Of a stretch of DNA of 64,000 nucleotides, positions 50,042 to 64,000 are shown piece after piece. Position numbers and translations under genes: made by a program. The notes below the pieces were generated by a model that was given only the letters and a program-made list of their open reading frames with translations, was not told where the DNA came from and did no database searches. This stretch comes from Anopheles merus (lineage: Eukaryota; Arthropoda; Insecta; Diptera; Culicidae). The stretch is taken from NCBI RefSeq assembly GCF_017562075.2, contig NC_054083.1:29731558-29795557 (forward strand), in the 5' to 3' direction. Every line of letters starts with the position of its first letter. Position 1 is the stretch's first letter.

Positions 50042-53000
50042 ATTGAGGGTTTTACCGAGGGACAATGTTCTGTGAGAGAAGAGACAAAATAAGTTTGCAT
50101 TATTTTGATTATTTGATTTTTTCATGCATTAAAATATTCTTCGCAACTTAGTTGTCCACACCAGCGAAATGGCGAACCGTTCACCAGTGAGTAAACATAA
50201 ACACTGAAATGCAGCCATATTTCTCCTTTATGTGGTTCTATTACAGAGGCAATGAGCAACGGAAGCAAACTCAATTTGTAATCGGCTTCCACCGTAACCA
50301 CAGCCGTTACCCACACTCCCTCGCTTTGTACGGTCACTGTTCGGGCTATTTCATTTCCACCAGGCATTCGTCACGTTCCTCGCGTTATTACAAAAAAAGG
50401 CTGTATAATGCCATGCCACATATTATGTGGAAAACCGTCGTCGTGACCAACATTGAAAAATCATTCCATTCGTTCTAGTCTCGGTGCAAATGACATTTTA
50501 TGGGGATAGGCAACGCACTATGGGTGTGATTTGAAGGTGAATAAGGTGAAAACAATATTTCAACAAAAGGTATGATTGATAAGATTTCTGTCTAAAAACA
50601 TATATGTGTTTTTACTTTGTCAAGGTTTGAGATGAAATATGGAATATAATGAAACCAAATATTTGAAACATTTTTATCATATTCCTTTGAACATGTGACA
50701 TGTGGTTTTAAGTCAACTACCAAGCGTCTCCATATCGGTATAGTACTTCAGTACTAGATAGTAAATTATTATTTTAGCTAGATATACTGTACCAAATGCA
50801 TACAATTCTATTGAAATATGTTCAAACAGCACTTGGCCGTTTAGTGTTGGCCGCTGTTGGCCACTGTTTCTTTATATTTTTTCTGTATATAAACTACCAA
50901 GCGTCTCCATGTCCATAAAAAGCCGTTTAAAAATATTTAAAAATAAAAAAAGAATACAAATATTTTTTAACATTATAATTTTATATTTTAATGTAATAAT
51001 GATAAAAGCTTTTAATAGCTTGTAATAGATCTTCAAACGAAGAATTCTTTCCAGTTTCCATGGTCTGAACAGCGTCATTCTTGAGTTCAACCGCAACGCA
51101 AAGTAGGCAGGGAAAAGCAAAGCTTCACGTGGAATGGAAGTCACACGCCAGACCGCACAAACCTTGCTATAAGCTCATGGTTTATGTTGCTAGCTTTGGC
51201 GACATTGTGTGCACTTAGGATGCAAGCGGGCTACAAATCATAAAGTAGAAGAGAAAGAGAGAGAGATAGAGAAAGGAAAGAATGCCATTCGTATCTCGGG
51301 GCACACTAACGACGTGCTATGATTCAAAGTCAGCTGCAACAGGGACGAACAGGGGACGACAAACGCCGCAAGCAAGAATGTGCGCACGGTTGTGAAATAC
51401 AATTCTCTCTCCATTCGTGTTCGGTGGGTATGCGTACGCGTGTGCTCTTCCACCGAAATGTTTGCAAATGATCGGCTTAGTGTGGGTGACGGTTGCGGCT
51501 TAACTCATCCGAATGGCATGTGATTCATTTGTCTGACAGTGGCGGCAACAGAAAAGGGTGTCCAGCAGAATAATTCAGCACAAGCAAGGGACCACGAGGC
51601 TATCGGGCACTAGAAAGGATGCTGGTGCTGAGTGAGTATGTTGGAGTGGTTGTTGGACGTATTGGTTGACATTTTTATTGCCCCCTTACCGGGTGCGCTC
51701 GGCCCGGGGTTGCAGCGCCGAGACCCATCGATGGGGGCGGATACTGATTCGACTGATTATGACAGATAAGGGAGGATTAAGGGAACCATTTTCCACTCGA
51801 AAAGAGAAAGCAGCACTCGAGCAGCACGAAGTTCTTTAGCCTAATGCAAGAGTCCACTTCTGTCTCCGAAGCATGCTGGATATAAACCATTCCCCGAAGC
51901 AATTTATTATAAAAAGCTGCTCAGAATGTCGGCTTAGAATGGGAGGGCGATGATGGGGAAAAAATGAAGGGAAAAGTTCGAAAGCGCTTCGCATGCTATT
52001 AGCAGAGAATAAGATATAGAGGGAAGTGGCTCAACTTTTTACAATCAAAAATAGCACCGTTTGCTTAGACTTAGAGAAGATGGGATTTGGGAAATGAAAC
52101 AATGTCCCTAGAGGTGGCGAGTTCGAGAAACTACTTAGTGTGCCCCAGCCCTCTTCAAACGATTACCTCACGCGCCAGGAGATGCTTTCTCTCCTCTTCG
52201 TCGGAGGTTGCTTTTGCTTGCGCTAAGGTGATGTAATAGTTCCAGCAATCGACGACTCCGTCTCGTCACTGTTTATCTATTCATCCAATTTTCATCCCGA
52301 GCATGGGCTTGCCTGCACGAAAGTTTGATTCGAACCTTCGGGCGATAAGTTTTAATCCAGCACTCGGCAAAACACTCGAACGCTAGACGACGACGGTTCG
52401 ATACTTTAGCTTTCTCTGTGAAGATCTCTTCACAAAAGCTCGTTAGACGGGCACGGGTTGGCAAATAAACTAACGAACAGTTTACTGATGTTGGTGATGT
52501 TTTCGCTTCGTCTAAGGTACAAACGGTGCGCCAGCTTATCAGACGGCAACTTTATCACCATAGCTAGCGGTCGTTTGGATTGGGAGAATTTTCTAGCTGG
52601 TGATGTGGGTAGGTATTATAGACTAATTAATTCTGTTTAAATATTATAAACCAATACGCTTCTTGTCCCCTCGCCTCCGGTTGCCGACGGTTTCCTGCCA
52701 TCAACTCAGAAAATTGTTTCGGCTTTGCCTCAATCTGTCAAACCACCGGCTGCAGTGTGTTGGGTGTAATCTTAATGGGATCTAGAAGGCAATCGGATTA
52801 CTTGGTTAAGGGGTTTTTTGTTGCTCTTTCTTGCCGTTGTTGTTGGTTGTTGTTGAATGTTTTCCAATAGCGATAAGAAAGCTTGATGGGAAACTGGCTC
52901 CACAAACACGTGACGTGCCGGAGGCTACATTTCGGAGGGTGTTTATTTAGGTCGGTTTTATTGGAGATTGGATAACAGTGAGGATGGGTGTTGGACAAAT

Positions 53001-56000
53001 TGGATAAAGGTATCAACAAATTGAATACCGTAATTGTGTTTTTAGGCGGTTTAATGTTTGAGACAGTTGCATTAAAAGGTTTACTATGTGGCCAATTGCT
53101 GTATGAAACTATTTAGTCCTTCGAACCGGATTTCGTATCGAAAACGGAAGCTACAAACCACTGTACAGAGCGTTATGAAACTCCATTTTTCATCTCAAAA
53201 GCACCGAGACAAACTAGTGAAATCACAAAAGCCATAAACGTATAAAGGCAAACCACGACCGTGGTCAATGGGTCATTCCAACTCCAAACGTATAACGGAT
53301 GTGCATCATCGCCCACAGAAAGCTCCACATAATTCCATTAGCACTCGTCGCGCTTCGTTTTGTGTTGTAAAATTTTATTCCCTATCATAACCATTGCTTT
53401 ATTGTGTGGTGGTGGTGTTGTATGCGGATCGCTGAACCTGACGTACCTGACCGGTGGCAGTGGTGTAAGCTTTCGCCAGGACAATCCATTACACTCAACA
53501 TGACAACACTCGGGTGTATTAAAGCTAGAGTGCAACTGCCGTAGATAGAGCTTAGGGTTCCGTGATAAATCCGGCCCGTTGTGGTAAGGCGGGGAGAAGA
53601 TGAGGAGTACAATAATGCTAGTTGCAGGCCCTCTGGACAATGGATTGGAAGCTATGCGGGAGTTTGTTCGATGACCCGTTGACATTCAACACCTGCAGGA
53701 GGGTTCAGATTCCGTATCTTGATGGTAAAATCGTACAAAGGGATGGTGTGAGTGGCAAATATTCATTTGTGTGTGTGTGTATGTTACTGTTAAGGGTAGC
53801 CATTCGTTCGATTTCAATTGAATTTCAAATTTCTATCCAACCCGTTTCAAAGCGGTTTCCGTCCGTCCGTCCGTTATCAAGTTTTATTATTGAAGGGATT
53901 TTTAGCATTGTCCTTTAGAGTTCTAAGTTTTACAGCAGGACAATTTGGGGGTGATGTTGGTAAACGTCAGTTTGATTGAGCGATCTGAGCCACTAATCTG
54001 AGATTCAGTTTAGGCGTAAGTTGAGGCAAACTTTTCCGACATTTTATAACAAGTCTTTAAATAAACAAGAAAGAGACTGACAATGGTTTATATAGCTATA
54101 CACCAGTGCGTTTGTTCATCATATAACATTAACCGTCATCAAGACCGAGTATGCTTGGGTTTAGACAATTCGTAAGGAGAGAATGCTTTGTTGTGCAATA
54201 ATGTAGATCACCATTAAAATATGCTCCATAATCATGGAATTCAATCATATATAAATAGTAAACGACGAGCTTGATATTGATATCTAAACGAGACATGTAA
54301 TTTCAGTTTGATTTTTTGTATGAAAATTGTGTGAAAAATTGAAAAATTTCACCATTGTATAATTTTAGAATATTGCATATGTCTTTAGTTACATATGATT
54401 GCTACAAATTGATTTAAACGTTATATATTTGCACAAAAAAAAAACGGCTCCAACTGGCCAACATTATACCAACAATTTGACCAGAGATTGGGATCTTTTA
54501 GGGTCCTGCGCGATCAATAGCTAATCAAGCGTTCGCATTTCTATTCCATCCCTTTACCGTATCGACCGTAGCTACAGGAAAGGACTCATCTGTAGCTCAG
54601 AATGAGAAAGGGGGAAAATTGGACGGAATTGCAAATTTATGTCCATTTTTTATTGCCTTTAGTGCGACAACACACATCCGGAGCGACGTGCGATTCGTTT
54701 GTGCGCTCGTGCGGTTTTATTGGAAAGTTTTTATGCATCTACGCGGCATTAGCAGGCAGTAGAAAACACAGGTACACAGGATTTACGTCTGGCTAAAGTT
54801 TATGTGTCATTCCGGATTGTACGAGGCTAGCGAAAGAGCTTCTAGTTTAACTTTTTTGTTTTATTTGCTATCCTTTGCTAGCTTTACTCCCTGATCCTCG
54901 TTACAAGGGGCTTTCGGAATACATTTTCCCCCCCCCCCCCAGACGAGCAGAGTAACGTCGCTAAGGTCGTAATTTATTCCAGCCGCAACCCACGAACCTC
55001 TCTCCATTGCCGCATGTTACCGGTGCGACCGTGTTTTGCAATTGCGACTCGGTACGCTTGCAAATGAACCGCTACATCCGCGGGTACGCTGCCTAGTAGT
55101 CGGTTTATGCGTGCGGATCGATTGCACAAGGCGCTGTAATCTGGCTAATTAATAAAACTCGCCTCCACTGCCGTCAAACTCGTGTGATATGCTGTCGAAC
55201 TCGTTCAGATCAATAAAATGATGGATGTGAACTCTCCGAGCGCGTGCACACAGTAAGGCACATTATGGGAAAATGGTGTCGGGTGGTAACACACACACAC
55301 ACCAACACTGTCCGAGCAGATTCAACAAGTCGAGGTTTTGCGCACTCGCTCACGACACTCGGGGCCTGTTCCCACGTACTACTGGACCGTGGTCTGTTTG
55401 ACTGATCCCGAGCGGCTGATATATTATCGCCAAAAGCGAGCAAAGGAGCAGAGCAGCGATAAAGCCGCTCATTTGTTTGCGCGTTCCATCCTCTGCGGGG
55501 CTGCGAGTTGATGATGTTCTCCCAGCCACTCCAGTGATGTATGATAATTTGTTCACACTTGAGCGAGCTTAATAAATAACTTCCTTCCCGTACCCATAAC
55601 GAACGAAGGCCTGCGTCGCGTGTCGTCGCGTTGTCAGGACAAACTGTTTTCGTAAAATATCCAATCAAAATGTCTCGTGTTGTTGTTTCATCGCAAAAAA
55701 AAACTCCCGATGGAAGCATGTGTATAAAAAGACAGTATGGAGTAAATCTGCCTTTTGACCATGAAGGCAGCAAACGAACTGGTCGGTACAAACACACTTC
55801 CTTCTTGCCTGTCTCTGATCAGAAGCTTTTTCAGCGCTGAACACGTTGAACGTTGGTCCTTTGGCTCGTGTGGGAATTGATCTTTCTGCTGCTGCTTTAT
55901 TGAATAAGCACCAGCAATCCTCCCGAGAAAGTGTGAAGGCGTAATCATTGTGTGGAAACGATGATGGTGTCATGTTGGACAGGAACATGTGTGTGTGTAT

Positions 56001-56333
56001 GTGTGTATGTTTATTATACGACATCCTTGGCAGTTTCTAGCCTTCCCACAGCATACACGAAAAGGTTACCAGTCAACCAGTAAAAGTAGACATGTTGCCC
56101 ATATAGCTTTATCACGTGTGGGTCTTGAAAGTTTGCTCGTTTAAGATGGCTTCTGATAGATGATAGTGTGTGTGTGTTTTTTTTTTCTTCAATTCGTTTG
56201 AAGATCATTGTGTAAAGAGCACAGAAAACCATCTCCCAACACTATTGCAGAAAAAAAGGTCGTAGCTGAAAAGCTCCTTTCATCTTAACCCTAACTTTAA
56301 GGGTAGTATTGGAAAGAAGGAAAGAAATCATAC

Positions 56334-56336
<3 letters not shown>
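50042..56336. other. Gene-poor DNA upstream of the secreted-protein gene
   Basis: No exon is supported over 6 kb. The first few hundred bases should include the promoter of the minus-strand gene ending at 50041. The rest is AT-rich with a 19-nt direct repeat (50715-50733 and 50892-50910), a GA run near 51247-51266 and a run of 13 C at 54928-54940. The open frames, including a 195-codon one at 55210-55797, lack domains and splice context. Confidence 0.5.

Positions 56337-56381
<45 letters not shown>
56337..56381. repeat. (CA)n microsatellite
   Basis: About 22 uninterrupted CA units. Frames through it encode Val-Cys repeats only. Confidence 0.95.
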
Positions 56382-56383
<2 letters not shown>

Positions 56384-59300
56384 AACTACGGTAAAAGGTG
56401 CTTTATTGATCTTGCGCAACCAAATCAACCCACGTGACTCATTACGTTCCGTTCCGTTCGGCTGTGGGTTGTGGGAGCGTATTTGCAAGTCTGAGTTCAA
56501 ACCCGGCAATCAATAAGCAATCTAGCTGCATGCCTGCCTGCCTGCCTACTTGCCTTCTCGGTAGACAGAATGTTATTAAAATACTTTCGGCAGAATTTCC
56601 AGCAGCATCTCGTTAGATTGTGTGAAAGCAGGTAGTGGGCGAGGGGAGGGAGCGAAGTGAATTCCGCCTTCTTGGATTGCCTTCAAAATGAACTCCCACA
56701 CATACATATGCGCTCGCGTTAGCTCAGCTGTTGAGAAAAGGTGTGTGTGCACGTTGATTAGAGTATGTAGTTAAATGAAATTATTTTCCAATTCCTGGCA
56801 TTGTATTTCTTGGAAGGAATCGAGCACGGCGGGTATATGCACACGAGTGAGTGAGAGCAAGAGATGAGAGAGAGAAAAAAACTTACAAATTTAATACCAT
56901 CCTCGAGCTTGGAAGGTTTCAGGTGCAAAAGGGCAAACGCGTTGCCTGCCGTACGCTTGCAGAAAGTAACCTTTCAGCAGCAAAGCGAATATTGCCCTTG
57001 AGCCCCCTCTTTTACATGTTTAGAAAATACAAACACAATAAGAATGCTTTGGAAAAACATAGCCAAGTAAGAAAGCAAAAAAAAGGAAGCTGCAAACGCT
57101 GTAACCCTTTTTGTGTGGTAGCCGTACTGTTTTTCGTTTTCCTCCCTCGCTCACAAGGTCTTTTTATGAGAGCCGGAGGCACTCGCAACGTAAACATAAA
57201 CCCTTTCCAGCAGTCGGCTTAGCGTGCTGCTCGTGACCGTCGCCAAGTAACCTGATAAGCTCACCTTTAACGGTTAGGCAAACGAAGCGACCCGAAGAAC
57301 CCACGGCTCCATGATGGCCGTATATAACTTGTTGCTTCTGCTGTAGCAGGCAAAACAGAGCTCCGGCACCTTTCTACTTTCTCTCCTTCAAACGCTTTCA
57401 CACGGCCTAGCCTTATGACGCCAGGCAGAAGCAGTACAACAGTCGTGCAAAAAAGGGTGTGGAGCAAGTGAGCTTAAAGTTATGGAGAGCATTTGCTGCT
57501 TCAATTTCCCCGGACATAATTTGCTAGCTGACTTAGAGAAAGGGGATTTTTTTTTCGTTTTCTTGGCATACCGGTTAGTGAGGTTAAACCGGAAGGGTCC
57601 GGATGTGCTGGAAAGTACGATCATCCTTCGCCAATTAGTAATGCCGCCCCATGCCTACTTCAATGGAGAGCTGAAGACATGCAACATGTCAGCCCTACAC
57701 TGTGCCATGGATACGGTGTGGCTTTTGCGTTTGGGGGGGATTATACTGTAGCAAGCATACATTGTGCAAACTTAATTCCTATCCTGAACCGTGTTACACG
57801 TTAAATGAGCTATTTTAGCGTCCTTCTTATAGCAAAAATGCCGAACATAGCACATAGGTTGTTTTTTTTCGTTCGTTTTTTACTCTCCATTACATCCTCC
57901 TGTTTGTTTGTAACGAAATTTGTGTCTTCATTTAGCGTCGCCATCTCCCTTCCTCTCCTCCCGCTCGACGCCGCGACTAACAACACAAATGGCTACATCA
58001 AGTGTCGACCGCACATCAAGCGTATCTTATTACCACGCTTCGCATGACGATGACTTCACGGAACAGACGCACAGGTTTCTTTTGAATTTTCACTCCATCG
58101 CTTACAGCACACCACATCAACTCCGTCACAGGTTTGACACTCACCCTGGTAGCTTTCGTATGTAGTCACTGGCAGTCGCAACGCTGGTGTTGTGAGCTAC
58201 TGCTGGCACTTTGCTTTAACTTTATAATGTCTTTTCACTTAATGTCCTTGACTTGATTGTGCACTACGCTATACACGCACTTATGGGTGTTTTTTACACT
58301 TGCACACGGATCGCACGGAACGCACCACCACTCGCACGATTACAGCGGAGGGGATAGGTTTTCAGTGTACTGTCATCATTCTCCAGGGTGTCACCAGTTT
58401 GCCCCCCAGAGTGCGAACGATATTCCTTGTACTGCCGAGCGTTGCGTCTAAACTGCGTACGGCTGGCAAAACCCGACCTAAGCGCCCCTATTTATACAGT
58501 TGCACGGGAGCGAAATCGTGCGGAGCTTTTCTTTCTCTCGGAGAAATTTCTAACCCCCGGACTCGAGGGTCATTAGGTTCTTGCACAGTGAATGAGGATA
58601 AGGTGGAATTTTATGTTGAAAGGCCTAAATATTGTTGAGGAAATACTTCTGAAATGCAAATTAAGATCTGTTTTTTTAAACAAGGGTTTGTACAACATTT
58701 CCTGAAAATAAAGTGAAAAATGAAACGAATAATCTTTGACTGAGAGAATGTAGTTGTGATTTTGACCATTTTTTGGCATGTTTTATTCCACTATGATTAC
58801 AAGGAGCATAAATCGATACCACTGCGCCTGCGATTGAAACGAAAGCTCTCGCCAAAAAACATTGAGCGCAAAACGGTTCAATCCATTTGCATTTCCATGT
58901 TATTTTTCTCTCACTATCATCTTTCTCATTCTCTCCCTCAAGTGAATAGATTCTGTTTTTGCTGCTGTTTCTGTTTGGTCTCGGAAATGATGAAAATCGG
59001 CTCGAAGTCACTCTCGATTATTTTCCCTACACTATTCCCTGGCGACCAATCTTTGATCACAGTCAAATATATGCTGCCTGCTTCGCTTTTTCCCCCACAC
59101 ACACACATACACTCTTTTGTCGTAGTCTTCGTTTGCTATAACTCCATGCACTTGCACAATAAAAAATCGGTATATCCATTCATTCATCGGTTTACACTTG
59201 TTTCGTGTCCGTGAACCGACCGGGAAAAGCTTTTACCGATGACGAGGACGAGCAGGATGGGGCAGAAAAAAGCTTCCACAGCAACCCTCAAGCAGACCGC

Positions 59301-62300
59301 TGTCGGTCCGGTTTGGTAAGCAGCGAGCAACAGGAGCCGTTCGCATGGGCGCCGCCGCCACAACTCGTCGCTTCCGGTTGAGAAGCGAGAGCCGGAAGAG
59401 AATGGTATGAAATAATTGAATTAATTTCACAACATCAACCATACACAGTGCCGACGCGTTCGACTTGCCGACCGTTGGATTACGTTGGTGAGTGTATGTT
59501 ACCGTTAGCGGGTTTTCTTTTTTGTTTTGTTTTGTGAACTGCTCGTTGCTTTGCTTTCTCTCTTTAACGACCGATTTGATGGCGTGCTGCGTGTTAAGAA
59601 GCACCTGGCGTCTCCATTCGTCCATAGAAAAGCGCGTCACGCGCGTCTTGGTACGCCCCCCGTGAGATATTCTGGAGGAAAGTATTTGCCGTCGAAAATA
59701 GCGTAAAGTATGTGCAGGAATGTTACGCCCTCCCAGTACGGTCCCGTAAATACCGATATCATACACCCACCGCTCCCGCCGCTGCTCGAGTGCGGCACTG
59801 AGAGCGCCGGGGACATTAATTTAAAAGGTAAGGCAGGATTATGCTGATGAACGATGACGTTCGCCAAGCCAAGCCAGGGGTTTCTTTGCTTTGGTCTTTT
59901 ATATTGTTGTGAAGCCTAGCAATTCCACGGCTTTTTGCTGTGTGCCTTTTTCAATGCAGAATGGTTAGCATGATTGCTGAGAGAACGCACTTGAATGATC
60001 AATTAGCTTGATTGATCGCGGTGCGTGCTCTATTCCCGGGAGATGAGGGTATTTTACCTTTTAATTAGAAAACCTCGAAGGTATGTTAGTATGGCCTATA
60101 AAATGCACCTTTTTCATGCGTTTTTTATTATATGTGAAGACAGATATAAATCCGAATCAAAAGCTTAATTACATCAAAGTTTGAGTATCGAAATGAAATG
60201 AAATTATATTTGAAACCAATAGAGCAAAACACATTACAAATGAAGGAAAAGTATTTTCCGCTCCCCGGGAATCAGCTTCTTCTAATTAAAGATAAACACA
60301 CCATCTCGAATACAATCGAATCACAATCAGGAAAGCAAACCAAAAATGTCAAACGGAGACTGACGGTTTGAATTGGTTGTTCCGCTGCTAACCACCGCCG
60401 TGTTCTTTTTGTCTTATAAATATTAAATTCAAGCCAAACGAAAAATTCATGCCCAGCAGCAACGGGTACGGTACGGTTTAAAACTGATTATCGGAAAGTT
60501 TTGCTTCTATTACCAGTGTACCAATGGCAGTTCGCAGAATTCACAGAAGGCCAAGCGCAAACCAGCCAAAAATGGAAACAAAAAAGCTCTGCGACAAGAT
60601 GAAATGGTTTGCCGAGTACTGGGAACGATGAAACGAAATGTCCTCCTTTCAAACTGGTTAAGCAAGCGATACTAATACTAATACTAAAAAGTTAATTCTG
60701 ATCATTGCAGAAACGTCTTTCCAGCGAAATGCCTACGGTCTGGCAGGACGCATCTGTATGCGCAATACACTTAGAACGGAAACTTGTGGAAACAATGTCC
60801 CTGAAAGGAAATAGATCATCAGTTTGGGATGCAAAAAACAAAGCACAAAAAAACCAACGCTTGTTTCGTGGAATTGATCTCGAGAAGTAAGTGAACTATT
60901 TTTAAGCGTTCGATAATTAGCCGGAAGCTGTTTCGCTTTTATCGATGAAAGTTCGTCCTCCGATAATGCCTCGCTTCAGATTAACGTCCCCAACCTTGAG
61001 CAATTGTTGGCTGGAGCCAATCAAGTATAAGCATTCGATTCCGCATTTGGACGTCCGAAAACTCACCATCATGTGTCGGGTGTGGTGGTGTGGAACTTTC
61101 GATCCACTTAGCTCATCCATATTTATTCATCCCCGGGAATCTGTGTCCGTTTTTGTTTGTGTGTTGTTGTGTAAGCTGGACTTCCAAAAGACTTTTGTGG
61201 GAGCAGAGAAAGCGCCGGGTCGGAAGCCCAACCGGGCGTAACGGTGGTCACTTCGTGCTGTCGTCTGTGTCCCTCTTGCGAAGTGAAATCAATAATGAAC
61301 GCACTTGAACGCTCGCTACAGCGTTACAGTAGCACACTGCCGGTGCCTTCTTCACACAGCCGTAGGGGCCATTAATCTTCGACCTCCGACACTGGATCGC
61401 AGGATGTGCTACCTGGGTGGCTGAGTGTGAGTGTGTACGGATGCGAAGGTGGAAGCTGTTATTCCTGTTCCGGTTGGCCAGTTGTTGGTGGTCCATTGTG
61501 GTGCGTTAATGCGCTGCCCGGCTGAGCAATGGTTGAAAAATTGCCTTCCCTCTTAGACCACGCTGATGGCGGGCTCGGTGGGAATAGCTTTTGACGCTGG
61601 GTGCGTTGAGTGTGTTGGTCGTTCTGGTGTTGCGGCCGGCAGGCAAAACAATATTGCCTTTCGGTGGCGAAGGTCTGCAACGTTTTTGAAGTGCCACACA
61701 CAAGTGAAAAGAAACTCGTGTAATGGGTATTTTTATGTAGCAGTGTTCTATGGTTTGAAGCCCAATATAATGGTAAAAAAATGTATTTAATCAACTGTTG
61801 AGAGCATCATGCTTTGCCATTTGAAGAAGTCCCCTAATGTACCACTACATTTTCACACAAAATATTAACTCACTTAACACACCAGTTTACCAGTGATTCT
61901 CCCAAAACCCATTTGTACCAGAGGACCATCACACTCGAGAGAAGGAAGTGACACTCGTTATAGTTGACTTTTGAAGGTGATTTTTTCTAAGTAAATGCCA
62001 CCTTTGCGGGATTGAATTGCTATGACAACTACGTAAGGTTTCTCTTTTTCCAGAGTATTCTTTCCGGTTTTGATATTAATCTTCCGCCCATGATGATGGA
62101 CAGAGAAAAGCATTTAGTTGGCGGTGCATAACCATAGTAACCTCGTGGGGAAAGTGAAGCTTTTGCGGTACTAAGCGAAGCTGTTATGTATAAAATTTAC
62201 TCGTGCGAAATGTATCGCAGCATTTCAGTGCAGATACAGGTTTTTTTGGAAGGCGAAGATATTTTTGTAAGTAATTAGTCCTTGGAGTAGTGGAGGAAAG

Positions 62301-64000
62301 TTGTTTTCAGATAGAGCCCTTCTGGGAAGAGCATTACGGATTACGGAGGGTAGAGTGAACTTCTTAGGGGACGGACACTTTGTCGTAGGGAAAGAAGGGC
62401 AGCGAAATTGTTGATTTATTTCACCTCGTAGTAATAGTTATTTCACCTCAATAGTAATTTTTGTAAGGTGAAGTAATTTCTGTAAGCTGGAGCAACGTCC
62501 GCTATAAGTGCAAAATATTCCAATAATGCTATAGGCTCTGAATTCTACGAGGCGTTAGAAATGGTGCTTACAATTCCTAATTAAAGTTTTTAATTCGCAA
62601 AAAAACATAAAATCTATAGAAACGTCAAATTTTTTAACACATTTTCTGATAAAACATGAGTGTGACATAATGTTGACACATTTTCATGGTCACTGTATTT
62701 ATAAATCTCCAGATTTTTACCATTTTCCTTAACGTGTCTCTCTTTACCTACCTTTCCCTATTTGTTAATGTTCTGTATTTGAAATGATGCTAACCGTACT
62801 TGCTTTGAATTAAACAAGATTAAAATGTTTTGTTTTTTTTTTGGTGAAGAGCGAAGTGCAACCAAGGTACAGATGGCATAAACGCAGCAAACAATGAACA
62901 ATCTGTATGTTTCGCTTGTTGCACGCCTTCGCTAAAGCTTTCACTGCGATGGATGTTACGCGAAGGCGCAAGAGCAAATGCTCAACAAAAAAAAAATACA
63001 TCACCACAGCAAACGCACATCCAGGACCATAATCCTTCGTCGAAACCCTCGAAGCTTACAAAGTTCGCAAGAACTTCAATCTGCCGCACACCATGGCGTA
63101 CTGTATCACGAGAGCCGAGAGACATTCACCAGTTTCGTTGGTTTTATTTCAACCACCTCGCTCTAGCCATGATGCGCGCGTGAAATATGGCGCGCCCGAT
63201 CCGTCACCACCACCTGTCAGAACGCTTTCCCCTTTTCCCATTTCATTACGCACTAATGCGTCTCCCGTGCTCCCTCGGCTGTGGACGGTTACGAGCCGGC
63301 TACATCGCTACACCAATTTTGATATGCCCTTTAGAGCTTCATTTTCACCGCCTCCTTTTATGATTGCTCGCTACACCGTGTTACATCGTGAGAAAAACAA
63401 AGTTGAATGCAAAGAAAGACACCGAGAAGACATTGTCGCGTGTGTGTGTGCGCTTCATGACCGACGTGAGCGAGCTGCGCTGCTTGTCGTAAAGCATAAA
63501 GTTGGGGCGCTTTTCGCCGTGCGGCCGTTCCTGGCTGCGGGATGAGGCATTTTTATTATTTCTGCCAGCGTCAGCATCAGCGTGGGTGGGATATGATAAT
63601 CACCCGGCAAACGATAAGGGCCGCACGGATGGGGTTGGAGCTTGGGTATGCTAAAATATGCTCCACTACGAGCACGCCCCGACGGACGACGTGTGAAGGG
63701 GAGGTTTTCGGGGCGATGGAAGATCTCTATGAAAAGGAGCTTTTTCACAGAAAACTAGGAAGAAAAAAACACAGAAGATGTATGGCTCAAAGGATGCCCA
63801 GAACATTGCACACTTTCCCTTCTTATAATGAAGCAGAGAAGCCCCGTGAAGAGTGTTTGTTATGAATGAAGCGGTAATAGAATTAATATTTCCAATCGCT
63901 TTCGGTCTACCCAAGAACTGAAGCAGCCGCTTTAATAAGGATATGCAAAACGGTGCTTCAGATGAGTTAAGTTCGTTAAGGGGCAGACAGAAAGCACGGT
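56382..64000. other. Gene-poor DNA to the end of the window
   Basis: No gene is supported over 7.6 kb. Somewhat GC-richer patches lie at 57900-58500, 59230-59820 and 63000-63700, and could be regulatory DNA or untranslated exons of a gene beyond the window. Open frames in them (for example a small one starting at 57989 with a good start context and a possible GT donor near 58073) show no recognisable domain. Confidence 0.45.

Noticed and set aside
55210..55797. 195-codon minus-strand open frame
   Set aside because: No domain or codon bias, includes translated CA repeat; probably chance.
57989..58164. Small open frame with a good start context
   Set aside because: A possible first exon (donor-like GT near 58073), but no downstream partner exon in the window; left as uncertain.
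59233..59867. Overlapping minus-strand open frames in a GC-rich patch
   Set aside because: A stretch looked protein-like (YWEGVTFLHILYAIFDG) but no splice borders, family or continuation could be found.
63093..63545. 150-codon + strand open frame near the window end
   Set aside because: Mixed composition without domain; adjacent frames on both strands are equally open.

Overview
The window is eukaryotic nuclear DNA, almost certainly from a mosquito of the genus Anopheles and most likely the gambiae complex. The evidence is: short GT-AG introns in insect-type genes; dense CA/GT, GA and CAG microsatellites; long serine, glycine, alanine and glutamine tracts in proteins; two copies of a SINE that I recognise from memory as SINE200-like; and decayed RTE-type and jockey-like LINE pieces. 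There are no bacterial operons, CRISPR arrays or phage genes.

Five protein-coding genes can be built exon by exon with consistent splice phase. (1) 7970-21759 (+): rhinoceros (rno), a JADE-family PHD-finger nuclear protein of about 4435 aa, most of it in one 12.4-kb exon. (2) 27359-29124 (-): a UDP-glycosyltransferase of 525 aa in three exons. (3) 34229-39794 (+): nervous wreck (nwk), an F-BAR plus two-SH3 synaptic protein of 1065 aa in nine exons, with a possible alternative first exon at 31943-32047. (4) 43836-45095 (-): a phospholipid scramblase family protein of 310 aa in five exons. (5) 47403-50041 (-): a secreted protein of 707 aa in eight exons, with many dibasic sites, an acidic/histidine tract and a ten-cysteine C-terminal domain; I do not recognise it.

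Layout: 1-7969 is gene-poor upstream DNA of rno with microsatellites, a SINE end and a mirrored degenerate array. 21760-27358 separates the convergent rno and UGT genes and holds a fold-back element (MITE-like). 29125-31942 separates the divergent UGT and nwk genes and holds a SINE and two abutting LINE fragments. 39795-43835 separates the convergent nwk and scramblase genes; it carries plausible poly(A) sites on both strands and one orphan hydrophobic ORF. The last 14 kb (50042-64000) has no gene I can support.

The genes are ordinary independent insect transcription units and I see no pathway linking them. The most novel-looking item is the unrecognised secreted, prohormone-like protein. Lesser leads are the alternative nwk N-terminus, a 23-nt nwk microexon, the repeated short motifs in Rhinoceros, and several uncatalogued-looking repeats. 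All gene models are splice predictions made by eye from sequence and splice phase.
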